Source: Amoebidium appalachense (Eukaryota > Ichthyosporea). Taken from it: DNA of 64,000 bases. Location of the stretch: the NCBI GenBank assembly GCA_963693365.1, contig CAVNZM010000005.1, positions 4,278,001 through 4,342,000 of the forward strand, written 5' to 3'. Positions within the stretch are counted from its first letter, which is position 1. The number at the start of each line of letters is the position of its first letter. Position numbers and translations under genes: made by a program. Of the stretch, positions 9,216-17,206 are shown piece after piece. The notes under the pieces were generated by a model. It was not told the DNA's origin. It searched no databases and saw only the letters and a program-made list of their open reading frames with translations.

Positions 9216-9310
9216 GCATTAACACAAACAACAAGACCCCACCCCCCCCCCTGAGCGCCAGCACGCGGCAAGCAGCACGAGCAGCACCATGCATGCAAGC
9301 GCTACGGTCC
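9216..9310 (-). pseudogene. Duplicated 3' fragment of the tail-anchored gene
   Basis: GCATTAACACAAACAACAAG followed by a C-run and then GCCAGC..GAGCAGCAC-ATGCATGCAAGCGCTA repeats the sequence at 8650-8750. On the minus strand it still encodes a damaged version of the TM helix (ALACMVLLVLLAA against ALACIVLLVLLAG). The body of the gene is absent. Confidence 0.65.
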
Positions 9311-9389
9311 ACAACACAGGTGTGGAAGAGGAAGTGGCAATTTTTATTTACTGGTCGTGTCCAGCACGGCTGCGCTTCTCAGGGCTGAC

Positions 9390-9600
9390 AGCTATCGCGT
9401 TTTGATTGGTGTAATCATGACTAAGATCAAAATTGGCTGTCAGATCGGATATGCAAATCTACCAATCAAATTAATTATCGCGGCTCACTTCAATGCTGTG
9501 AGAATTTTGCGAACCAATCACATTAGCTCAACCTAGATCACCATCCCTGCCAACCAATCAGCGCGCGAATTGAACTCCAATCAAATGGCGCTGTGGACAT
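9390..9600. promoter_or_regulatory. Cluster of CCAAT boxes upstream of the MYND gene
   Basis: At least six ATTGG/CCAAT cores occur in both orientations within about 210 bp: GATTGGTGTAATCATGA, AAATTGGCTG, ACCAATCAAATTA, AACCAATCACATT, AACCAATCAGCG and TCCAATCAAATGG. A weaker TACATAAGAG element at about 9630 precedes the 5' leader. Suggests NF-Y-type control (inference). Confidence 0.55.
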
Positions 9601-9809
9601 GCCATACCAGTACTTTCTGAAAACCGATCCTACATAAGAGACCAACACGAGGCCAATCCTGTCACTTTCACGCTTTCACACATTCTCCCTCACAACAACT
9701 CCCAGCCAAACGATTGTTGCCAGACATCTCACCACGTCCCTCTTTCTCGCCTTTCTTAGCGGATCGTTTCACTAGACAAATCACCACACGCTGGCATTCA
9801 CGCACAAGC

Positions 9810-11219
9810 ATGGACCAAACACCTGAAGAGGCCGTGGCTTTGCCTTTCATCGTCCGGCCCCCCGGCTCGGACACGGACAAGGTCGTCGTCTATGCCGTGG
9901 ACGACAAGTATCGGCTCCACCGGGACCCTGTCAGCGCTCGGCTGCTGGAAGTTGCGAGAGACGGCGACCTCCGCATCTTCGAAACACGGGAGAGCTTCGC
10001 TGCGTTCCGTTCAGTCCTTGAAAACGACATGAAAACTTTGCTGCTGCATTTGGAGAGACAACCCCACGGGCCTGGGCGGGTGCCGCCCCTCTGGGACACT
10101 TGTCTGCACTCCATCGCGTTCCCAATGTACGCCGCCTTCCAGCGCTACGTGCTGGGGAATCCGGACCATGAGGCTCTCCACGAGGGCACGCTCGGTCAAG
10201 GGGTTCAGGACTTCTTCATGCTCGTGGGGACGGCGCTATGCGAGCGGTCCGGTCTCAAGGCCCGACCCCCTGCCCACTTCAGTCAAGAGCCGGCCACTTC
10301 CGCCTTGCGTACGTATACGTTATGCAAGGACATTGACGACGTGGTGTACAATGATTGGGCTAACCGGGCCGTCGAGCACTTTGTGAACGAGTTGCCTTCC
10401 GTGTCATGTCTCCAGTGCCGCTCGCCCGTCGACACAAAGAAGTGCACCCGCTGCAGAAACGCCTACTTCTGCAATGACATCTGTATGAAACAAAAGTGGC
10501 CCGAGCACAAGAAGGACTGCAAGGAGCAACCCACCCACCAAGACCCAACGGTGTCGAAAAACGAGGTCGTGGTCTACACCATGGACAGCCACTTGCGTTT
10601 CCACTCGGACCCGGTCTGCAACCTGATGCTAAAAGTTCTGGAGTGCGGCGACCTGCGTGTGTTTCGCAACAAGGAGCGCTACATGGAATGCGAGGCTACC
10701 CTGGCGGGCGAGATGCGTGCTATAGAGGAGCGGAGATGGGTGAACGACCCAACGGTGACTGCGGCCGAACGCAACATGGCTGCCTACTTCGCGTGTTTTA
10801 GGCACTACTGTGTCTTCCACCGCTACGTGCTGGAGGAGCGGGACTACAATGCCCTGTATGCCGGAAACATCAGCACGGGCGCCGGTATTGTCTTCAGAAT
10901 GATGCTTCATGTACTGTGCGCGTCTTCCGGCCTCGAGCACACCACGCCCGAGGCTGTTGTGCAGATTGCGGAGTTTGCGGTGAGCACTCTTCCCGTGTCC
11001 ACGGAGTACGACATGGACAACATGTGTATGTATGAATGGTGCAACCGGGCCGTCAAGCACTTCATCGACAAGCTGCCCTCTGTCGTCTGTGCCACCTGCG
11101 GCTCGACCGGGCGCACCAAGAAGTGCTCGGCCTGTAAGCACGTCTACTACTGCAGCAGGGACTGCCAGACCCGCGATTGGGGTGAGCACAAGAAGGACTG
11201 CCAGAAGCAGGGCCCGTAG
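9810..11219 (+). CDS. Tandem-duplicated MYND zinc-finger protein
   Basis: 469 residues from ATG 9810 (MDQTPEEAVALPF). The protein is an internal duplication of one ~230-residue unit. Unit 1 begins VVVYAVDDKYRLHRDPVSAR, unit 2 VVVYTMDSHLRFHSDPVCNL. Both carry GDLR(I/V)F, a Cys/Tyr-rich helical middle (YAAFQRYVL / CVFHRYVLEE) and end in a MYND finger: CLQCRSPVDTKKCTRCRNAY..C..C..W..HKKDC near residues 206-245, and CATCGSTGRTKKCSACKHVY..C..C..W..HKKDC near 430-468. All eight zinc ligands are present in each. MYND fingers mediate protein-protein contacts. There is no SET domain. Single exon, high GC, with a CCAAT-rich promoter. Two linked MYND modules with a duplicated unknown domain is unusual. 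Confidence 0.85.
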   Translation: MDQTPEEAVALPFIVRPPGSDTDKVVVYAVDDKYRLHRDPVSARLLEVARDGDLRIFETRESFAAFRSVLENDMKTLLLHLERQPHGPGRVPPLWDTCLHSIAFPMYAAFQRYVLGNPDHEALHEGTLGQGVQDFFMLVGTALCERSGLKARPPAHFSQEPATSALRTYTLCKDIDDVVYNDWANRAVEHFVNELPSVSCLQCRSPVDTKKCTRCRNAYFCNDICMKQKWPEHKKDCKEQPTHQDPTVSKNEVVVYTMDSHLRFHSDPVCNLMLKVLECGDLRVFRNKERYMECEATLAGEMRAIEERRWVNDPTVTAAERNMAAYFACFRHYCVFHRYVLEERDYNALYAGNISTGAGIVFRMMLHVLCASSGLEHTTPEAVVQIAEFAVSTLPVSTEYDMDNMCMYEWCNRAVKHFIDKLPSVVCATCGSTGRTKKCSACKHVYYCSRDCQTRDWGEHKKDCQKQGP

Positions 11220-11498
11220 GGGATGGCCGTGGTGATGCTGTGTCTGTGTGCTCTTTTACGGAACTTATTTCGTGACAAGCGATAGAATTCATTCGGGGTT
11301 GTTGTAGAATCGTATATTTATTATTGATGTAATCTCGGGTACTTGTTTCGTGTGCAAGCGATAGAATTCATTCGGGGTTGTTGTAGAATCGTATATTTGT
11401 CATTGATGTAACCTCGGGTTGTCAAACTTAATTCGGGTCGGTGGTTATGTGCATAATGGTATGTGATTTTTCCAACATCGATATCGACAGAATAAATC
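11220..11498 (+). repeat. 3' flank of MYND gene with a 79-bp tandem duplication
   Basis: GATAGAATTCATTCGGGGTT-GTTGTAGAATCGTATATTT occurs at 11281 and again at 11360, each followed by ATTGATGTAA.CTCGGG. Each copy carries a possible poly(A) region. No gene seen. AATAAA is at 11491. Confidence 0.7.
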
Positions 11499-11660
11499 TC
11501 AGTCCGTTTTCCGCTTTACTCGCACGCTCTGTCGGAGCACCAGTCTCCGGTATTTCGGCATGAGCGCGTCGGCATACACGTACTTCTCAATACGCCTATG
11601 ACCTCTCCTTTTTGACCGACCTCTTCGGTGTGGCATGCCCCTTGTCCGAAAAATGTCCAT
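11499..11660 (-). CDS. Small highly basic ORF (doubtful)
   Basis: 53 residues from ATG 11660 (MDIFRTRGMPHRRGRSKRRG), one third Arg/Lys. It lies just downstream of the minus-strand ORF ending at 11680 and could be its displaced C-terminus or a separate small basic protein. Only composition and position support it. Confidence 0.2.
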   Translation of the reverse strand: MDIFRTRGMPHRRGRSKRRGHRRIEKYVYADALMPKYRRLVLRQSVRVKRKTD

Positions 11661-11679
11661 CTCCGACTGCGAAAACACC

Positions 11680-12057
11680 CTAGTGAAACCACTTTCTCCG
11701 CTTACACCCTGCGGCACATTGGTTGCTGGTCCACGCGCCCTCCTCGAGCTCGAGATACACCTTGCGCCACCCGGGCTCTGCGCGCTTGATCTCGCACGCC
11801 ACCACAATGTCTCCCGGGCGCACACCTGCAGTCCACATGCTGGTGCAGCAGCGCACGCTCAGCACCTCACATCCCGAGTCGGCCCCGCGCACACACACAC
11901 CGAAACACGCAAGCGTGCACTCATGGTCGTGCAGCGCCTCGAGAACTGGCACCTTGCGGGCGAGTGTGCGCCGACGCAGGCGCAAGTCGGGAAGGGTATA
12001 AAAAGCCGTGTTGGACGCGGAGAGCTGCCAGTCTGCATCTGCACCAGAACTGAACAT
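11680..12057 (-). CDS. Hypothetical Cys-containing protein
   Basis: 125 residues from ATG 12057 (MFSSGADADWQLSASNTAFY). A compact domain follows with CTLACFGVCVRG, CEVLSVRCCTSMW and GDIVVACEIKRAEPGWRKVY, ending KRRKWFH. The sequence looks protein-like and the frame is open further upstream. Its 5' part overlaps the TATA box and leader of the divergent + strand gene at 12056, so either the true start is internal or the promoters overlap. No family recognised. Confidence 0.4.
   Translation of the reverse strand: MFSSGADADWQLSASNTAFYTLPDLRLRRRTLARKVPVLEALHDHECTLACFGVCVRGADSGCEVLSVRCCTSMWTAGVRPGDIVVACEIKRAEPGWRKVYLELEEGAWTSNQCAAGCKRRKWFH
11997..12003 (+). promoter_or_regulatory. TATA box before the 12056 gene
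   Basis: GGGTATAAAAAGCC, 59 bp upstream of ATG 12056. It belongs to the same set of short-leader promoters as 12790 and 13224. Confidence 0.55.
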
Positions 12058-12574
12058 GGCTTTTGAGCAGGACCTGAAGCTGTTCGTGAATAGACTTTCG
12101 CTGTTTGTCTCGAGCATGACGTTCGACTCACACGGCGCCGGGAGGGTGGCGAGCCGGCCGCTACAGCTCCACGCGCGACTCGGCAAGGGCGACACGATGC
12201 TGTCGGACACGATGCTGCCGCTGCAATCGGTCGAATCATCGAATCGAGACGGACTCAACCACCTGGTGTTTTCGACGTGTCCGCTGGAGGGGGCCGGGGA
12301 TGCGGTGACCATCGACCTAGATTGGGGCAAGTCGTTCCGGCTGACCTGGGAGCGCTGGGACACCACGCTGTCGCTGCTGCCACCGAGGGACCCAACTGAG
12401 AACGAAGGGATGGGGGAGGGACGTGCCGTCCCCCTGAAGGCTTCGAGCCAGCGAACAACCCTTCTGCGAATCGACTTTCTGAAGGACTTTGTTTGGCACG
12501 ACACGGGCTGCGACATCCTGTCGCTGCAGCTATACGAACCAGCAAAGAAAAATAGGCGGCTGCGTAGAGAATGA
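12056..12574 (+). CDS. Hypothetical protein, TATA-driven, single exon
   Basis: 172 residues from ATG 12056 (MAFEQDLKLFVNRLSLFVSS), chosen because it is the first ATG after the TATA box. The sequence is mixed hydrophilic: GAGDAVTIDLDWGKSFRLTW, then WDTTLSLLPPRDP, then LLRIDFLKDFVWHDTGCDIL, with a basic tail KKNRRLRRE. Predominantly beta-type composition, with no signal peptide or TM. No family recognised. It is followed at about 260 bp by another TATA-driven gene in the same direction. Confidence 0.55.
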   Translation: MAFEQDLKLFVNRLSLFVSSMTFDSHGAGRVASRPLQLHARLGKGDTMLSDTMLPLQSVESSNRDGLNHLVFSTCPLEGAGDAVTIDLDWGKSFRLTWERWDTTLSLLPPRDPTENEGMGEGRAVPLKASSQRTTLLRIDFLKDFVWHDTGCDILSLQLYEPAKKNRRLRRE

Positions 12575-12789
12575 TAAATATATCACGCAGTGCGTGTGTG
12601 TGTGCGACTGCGCCCCGGATGGTGCAGCACGCGTATATAAGCAGGGCCACCCCCAAGGTGTCGTCCGAGCGCATGCCTGTGTATGCGCGCACAAATTTGT
12701 TTGCATTGCGGAGAAATCATACCCCCCCTCCCCCGTAAACCAGTCGATTGTTGCTGCCAGCATTCTCGGCACGACTGAGGGTGCGCAGG

Positions 12790-12796
12790 TATATAA
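12790..12796 (+). promoter_or_regulatory. TATA box before the 12835 gene
   Basis: CAGGTATATAAGGAGCACAC, 45 bp before ATG 12835. The decayed copy at 3693-3941 keeps the same spacing. Confidence 0.6.
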
Positions 12797-12834
12797 GGAG
12801 CACACACAGCCAACTGGGGTCAGTCTGACACAGC

Positions 12835-14460
12835 ATGGCTACCGGACAGAGCAACTCAAAGGTGGACATGTCGCTTCTGTGGAAGGAGTTCCCCCAGTTC
12901 AAGGATGCCCAATATAGGATCCATGGAAAGGGCAAGGATGCACAGGGTAGCGTCCTGGATACCGCCACCATTGTGCTTGGCTCGTCAAATGCTGCAAGGT
13001 CTGCATGGTTTGATATGCAGGCAAGCAAGGAGTCGACCGTTAAGGACCTTGTTGCTCGCAGCAACAAGGTCCGCATAAACGGAAAGGGAATGGTTACACC
13101 TGTCGCTCCTTTCAAGGTCCTCATCGAGATCATCTTCATGCTCCCTGGCAAGCGCGCGCACGAGTTCCGCAAGACCTGTGCCAAGTACGTTGCACGACTT
13201 TTGTCACACAAGGATTGGGTGGGTATAAAAGAACCAGACACACAACCCCAAACCTCACTTTCACAAACCATGCCAACGGAACACGACGAAGGCTTAGCTA
13301 TGCTAACCGGAAACGAGGTCGCCGCAAAAAAAGGCGACACCATCTGCATTGGTGACTATGTAGTGCGAGTTGCTCAATCCGAAGGTGTTAAATACGCCAG
13401 TCTTGTTGATTATGCAATGCTAGTGCGCAATTTAGACAGACATGCGGCCGCTGAGTATGTCAGACGACATTATGAGAATGAAGAGGAAATCAAAGGCCTC
13501 AACATGAGGCCTTTGAGGTTCGGCGATTCAAAGCGACCCTCGATTGGTGTTCCTGCTTCATCGTTGGTGAAACTGACCTTCAAGATGGCATCCGGCTCGC
13601 GCTATGGATCTGCCCTCGTTGACAAGTGGGCTCAAGATATAGCGCGCCTGGAAGGTGGAGACGAAACACTCGTGGAGGACATCGAGCGCAACCGTGCCGC
13701 AGCAGAAGCCAACCCGTCAGGACCCAACGCTTTCATGCGTGACAGTGTGCGAGCAGAAATGGATGCCGACGGGACACCCGAGAGGGAGCCCAAGAGACTG
13801 AAGCTCGGAGACATCACCCAGTTCATGACCAACCAGGCCGAGATGGAAACTGCACTGAGTCTGTACAAGGAGGCGCGCATCGCCGAATCTGCACAGTACA
13901 CGGAGATCATGATGATGCGCGAGGAAGGCGCTCTGTGTGACAAGCGCGCAGGTGTGATCCGGGAGGAGCGCCTGCAACTCGAGGCGCAGTGCCGGCTTTT
14001 GGAGCTCCAGGCAACAGACAGCATCAAGCAGGACCACATCCCACCCGAATACGAGGATGCCAGCGAGGAGCTGCGCCGGGTCACCAACCACGTGTGCACC
14101 AAGCAGCAGTCCGGCATCTACGTGTTCGTGTCCGAGTATGGCGACCCGCCCTGCCTGAAAATCGGACTCAGTCTGAAGGACGTGAAGGGCCGCATGAAGC
14201 AGGCCGGTACGTGGCATGTGGGACCCAACAAGCGCCTGCTCTTTGCGCTGCCCGTGCCGTCCGAGCAGCTGGCGCTTGCGGAGAAGTGCCTGCACACAGC
14301 ACTCAAACACAAGAACGTCGAGCGCGAGCTGTTCCGTGTGGACTTTGTGACTTTTGCTGCGGCCATGCTGGAGATGGCGAGGGAGCACATGGAAGACGAC
14401 TTGACAAGGGACCTCGTCATGAGCGTGTTCAAGAAGGGCAGTCAGGAGCAAGCGCAGTAG
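12835..14460 (+). CDS. BRO-like fusion ORF: N-terminal module + T5orf172/GIY-YIG protein, copy 2
   Basis: 541 residues if read from ATG 12835. Residues 1-128 are a module starting MATGQSNSKVDMSLLWKEFP and ending with the hallmark VAPFKVLIEIIFMLPGKRAH and EFRKTCAKYVARLL. From residue 130 (GIKEPDTQPQ) the sequence equals the 5' leader and then the whole of GIY-YIG copy 1, including GDTICIGDYVVRV, the coiled-coil middle and SGIYVFVSEYGDPPCLKIGL at the C-terminus. The joint contains a TATA box (13224-13230) and a second ATG at 13270. So this is either a true fusion, or two abutting genes with the second starting at 13270 (396 aa). Compared with copy 1, it has a 10-residue insertion in the middle (EGALCDKRAG region). 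Family context: large DNA virus BRO/KilA-type multigene families. Confidence 0.7.
   Translation: MATGQSNSKVDMSLLWKEFPQFKDAQYRIHGKGKDAQGSVLDTATIVLGSSNAARSAWFDMQASKESTVKDLVARSNKVRINGKGMVTPVAPFKVLIEIIFMLPGKRAHEFRKTCAKYVARLLSHKDWVGIKEPDTQPQTSLSQTMPTEHDEGLAMLTGNEVAAKKGDTICIGDYVVRVAQSEGVKYASLVDYAMLVRNLDRHAAAEYVRRHYENEEEIKGLNMRPLRFGDSKRPSIGVPASSLVKLTFKMASGSRYGSALVDKWAQDIARLEGGDETLVEDIERNRAAAEANPSGPNAFMRDSVRAEMDADGTPEREPKRLKLGDITQFMTNQAEMETALSLYKEARIAESAQYTEIMMMREEGALCDKRAGVIREERLQLEAQCRLLELQATDSIKQDHIPPEYEDASEELRRVTNHVCTKQQSGIYVFVSEYGDPPCLKIGLSLKDVKGRMKQAGTWHVGPNKRLLFALPVPSEQLALAEKCLHTALKHKNVERELFRVDFVTFAAAMLEMAREHMEDDLTRDLVMSVFKKGSQEQAQ
13224..13230 (+). promoter_or_regulatory. TATA box inside the fusion ORF (start-deciding for ATG 13270)
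   Basis: GGGTATAAAAGAACCAGACA, translated as G-I-K-E-P in the long frame, 46 bp before ATG 13270. The same element and spacing serve copy 1, where no N-terminal module precedes it. Confidence 0.6.
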
Positions 14461-14489
14461 CCCCAAGACATTTCAATGGATAAGCACCA

Positions 14490-15075
14490 TAATACAAGTA
14501 ATTCGGTCAACGTTTTATTCCATTATTCGGAGTGCTCGGTAGCAATTAATACAAGTCCGAATTCGGTCAACGTTTTATTCCATTATTCGGAGTGCTCGGG
14601 AGCAATTAATACAAGTCCGAATTCGGTCAACGTTTTATTCCATTATTCGGAGTGCTCGGGAGCAATTAATACAAGTCCGAATTCGGTCAACGTTTTATTC
14701 CATTATTCGGAGTGCTCGGGAGCAATTAATACAAGTCCGAATTCGGTCAGAGTTGCATCTCATATTTCGGCGTGCTCGGGAGCAATTAATACAAGTCCGA
14801 ATTCGGTCAGAGTTGCATCTCATATTTCGGCGTGCTCGGTAGCAATTAATACAAGTCCGAATTCGGTCAGAGTTGCATCTCATATTTCGGCGTGCTCGGT
14901 AGCAATTAATACAAGTCCGAATTCGGTCAGAGTTGCATCTCATTTTTCGGCGTGCTCGGTAGCAATTAATACAAGTCCGAATTTGGTCAAAGTTGCATCT
15001 CATTTTTCGGCGTGCTCGGTAGCAATTAATACAAGTCCGAATTCGGTCAACGTTTTATTCCATTATTCGGAGTGC
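14490..15075 (+). repeat. 60-bp tandem array, about ten copies, open in frame
   Basis: Unit: AATTAATACAAGTCCGAATT-CGGTCAACGTTTTATTCCAT-TATTCGGAGTGCTCGG(G/T)AGC. Two sub-types alternate in blocks: AACGTTTTATTCCATTATTC (first four and last units) and AGAGTTGCATCTCATATTTC (middle units). Because the unit is a multiple of three with no stops, both strands give long repeat ORFs. No evidence that they are translated. Confidence 0.9.
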
Positions 15076-15263
15076 CACAACACAAGTCCGATTTTGATCA
15101 ACGTTACATCCTCCCAAAATCGGGAAAACCCTCTCCCCTTCCCCTTCCCCCCCCCCCCCCCCCCCTCCGGATTGGAAACCCCACTCCGCAATCGGAGAAA
15201 AGTCCCCCCCCCCATCACCTCTCGCGCACCCCCACCACCGCATTATATCATGCACCGAGTAAC

Positions 15264-15635
15264 ATGGACGCCGGCGCACCCTTTCTACCGCCCCGTCCCC
15301 TCTCCGCCTTGCGAACAACAAACCCTCCCTCCCCCATCCTGCTGGCCGTGCTCGCCGGGCTCATTCTCTACGTGCTGTGGGACACGTTCAGCCCGCGTGT
15401 GCGGCGGCGGCTGGCGGTGCTCAAGTGCCCCGGTACATGCCCGATGTGTGCCAGCTGCGGCAGCTGCTCGCCCCGCCGGAAGTGTGCGCACTGCCCCCGC
15501 TGCCACGTGTGCGGTGCAAGCCCCACCCGGTGCACCCAGTGTCCCGCATGCAAGCACTGCCCGCCCGAGCAGAAGTGCCCGGCGTGCCCCACGTGTGCAC
15601 ATGCGCCGGCGGTGGTGATCAAGGAGCGGGCATGA
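15264..15635 (+). CDS. Single-pass membrane protein with CPxC Cys-rich domain
   Basis: 123 residues from ATG 15264 (MDAGAPFLPPRPLSALRTTN), preceded by a possible TATA-like ATTATATCATG at about 15241. One TM helix lies near residues 23-43 (SPILLAVLAGLILYVLWDTF). It is followed by a dense series of Cys pairs: CPGTCPMCASCGSC, RKCAHCPRCHVCG, RCTQCPACKHCP, KCPACPTC. About 18 Cys in 60 residues could bind metal or form disulfides. No known family. The next ORF starts 36 bp downstream. Confidence 0.6.
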   Translation: MDAGAPFLPPRPLSALRTTNPPSPILLAVLAGLILYVLWDTFSPRVRRRLAVLKCPGTCPMCASCGSCSPRRKCAHCPRCHVCGASPTRCTQCPACKHCPPEQKCPACPTCAHAPAVVIKERA

Positions 15636-15671
15636 GGATTGACACGGCAAGAGATTTTTGTGGCATAGAGT

Positions 15672-15965
15672 ATGGCGTACCGATGGGAGTACAAGCTAAA
15701 GGAGGAGCCCGGCAAGGCACCCGTGGTGCAGGCAACTGTTGTGCCGACCGAGGCCACCGCCCGGCGGACGCAGATGGAGCAACGAGCATACGCACAAGAG
15801 CTTGCGGAAAAAGGCTACATAGACCTGCCCGAAGAGCTTGCGGATAAGTGCGGATTCAAGAAGTGGGTGCCCCAAAACCAACGGCAGACAGCCATCGTGC
15901 TGCAGAAGATGATGGAGCCGGAGACCCTACCAGCCGAAACGGAAAATCATGAGAGAAAGTGTTGA
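15672..15965 (+). CDS. Small hypothetical protein
   Basis: 97 residues (MAYRWEYKLKEEPGKAPVVQ), hydrophilic and helix-rich, with AEKGYIDLPEELADKCGFKK in the middle. No TM or signal peptide. It begins 36 bp after the stop of the Cys-rich membrane gene in the same orientation, a viral- or operon-like spacing unusual for the intron-rich host genes here. It runs into a (GT)n tract directly after the stop. Confidence 0.5.
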   Translation: MAYRWEYKLKEEPGKAPVVQATVVPTEATARRTQMEQRAYAQELAEKGYIDLPEELADKCGFKKWVPQNQRQTAIVLQKMMEPETLPAETENHERKC

Positions 15966-15967
15966 GC

Positions 15968-15999
<32 letters not shown>

Positions 16000-16093
16000 G
16001 AGCTTTGTGTGTGTGTGTGTGTGTGTGTGTGATTGCACACATGTCACAGATTCAAAGCAGAATTGGTATATTTATTGGAGTCTCTCCGCCACT

Positions 16094-16726
16094 ATGGGTG
16101 ACTACAATACACATAAAAACTTGGAAAGAAAATTTGGTACGTCACATATTTTTGCAGACCACATTCGAGTTAACATTACGGAAATTTTTGGTATCGAGCT
16201 AAATACAAAAATAATAAAAAAACTTGTTGAAACAATGAAAACTTTGTACCACGTCTCTCCCCACCGCACCCACCATGAATCCTATAGATGTGAATGTGTG
16301 GCCTACTGCCCACACCACACCACCACAACTATGTTTCCCCACTGCACCCACCACGAACCCTATAGATGTGAATGTGTGGCCTACTGCCCACACCACACCA
16401 CCACAACTACGTTTCCCCACTGCACCCACCACGAACCCTATAGATGTGAATGTGTGGCCTACTGCCCACACCACACCACCACAACTACGTTTCCCCACCG
16501 CACCCACCACGAACCCTATAGATGTGAATGTGTGGCCTACTGCCCACACCACACCACCACAACTACGTTTCCCCACCGCACCCACCACGAACCCTATAGA
16601 TGTGCCTACTGCCCACACCACACCACCACAACTACGTTTCCCCCACCGTATCGGGCCATTGCAACCTCACGGCTTCTGCATCCGATAGTCCACCATCTCA
16701 CGTTTCAAAATAGGGAGGTCGAGCTG

Positions 16727-16729
<3 letters not shown>
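16094..16729 (+). CDS. Repeat protein with 26-residue Cys/His units (doubtful)
   Basis: 211 residues from ATG 16094 (MGDYNTHKNLERKFGTSHIF). The first 60 residues look like ordinary protein. Then come five 78-bp repeats encoding PHCTHHEPYRCECVAYCPHH-TTTTTF; the last is shortened, and a short unique tail ends NREVEL. The C-x-C-x3-C and paired His pattern could bind metal, but the array is also open on the minus strand, so the coding case rests on the N-terminal part. It precedes a long (GT)n block. Confidence 0.4.
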
Positions 16730-16805
<76 letters not shown>

Positions 16806-16979
16806 CGTGTGTGCGTGTGCGTGCGTGTGTGTTACACTGTTAGACCGATAGATTAGGTGCCTTTGTGCCGTGTGTGTGTATGTGTGTGCCCGAATGCCTT
16901 TGTGCCGTGTGTTTGCTTAAGTGCATGTGTGCATGTGTGTGTGCATGTGTGTGTGCATGTGTGTGTGCATGTGTGTGTG

Positions 16980-17016
<37 letters not shown>

Positions 17017-17060
17017 GCGTGTGTGTTACACTGTTAGACCGATAGATTAGGTGCTTAATA
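16730..17060 (+). repeat. (GT)n block with CCCGAATGCCTTT units
   Basis: Almost pure GT to about 16830, then GTTACACTGTTAGACCGATA-GATTAGGTGC (repeated at about 17027), CCCGAATGCCTTTGTGCCG units and TGTGTGCA repeats. No gene. It lies 3' of the JmjC gene. Confidence 0.85.
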
Positions 17061-17206
17061 GTTAATCCCCCAAACTACTTTGATACCGGGGGTGTAATGG
17101 TGTGTGTGTAACTACTTTGATACCAATAGATTGTTTCAACTACCTTCAGACCAACGAATTGTCTCGTTTTTTTTTTTTTTGGGGGGGGGGGGTGTGGGGG
17201 TTGTAC

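Noticed and set aside
14490-15075. Regularly repeated 60-bp units considered as a CRISPR array
   Set aside because: No unique spacers between units, the unit is a plain tandem repeat, and the context is eukaryotic.
16267-16640. 78-bp repeats as a separate antisense gene (16199-16621)
   Set aside because: The antisense frame is open only because of the repeat. The plus frame has a non-repetitive start and is the better, though still weak, candidate.
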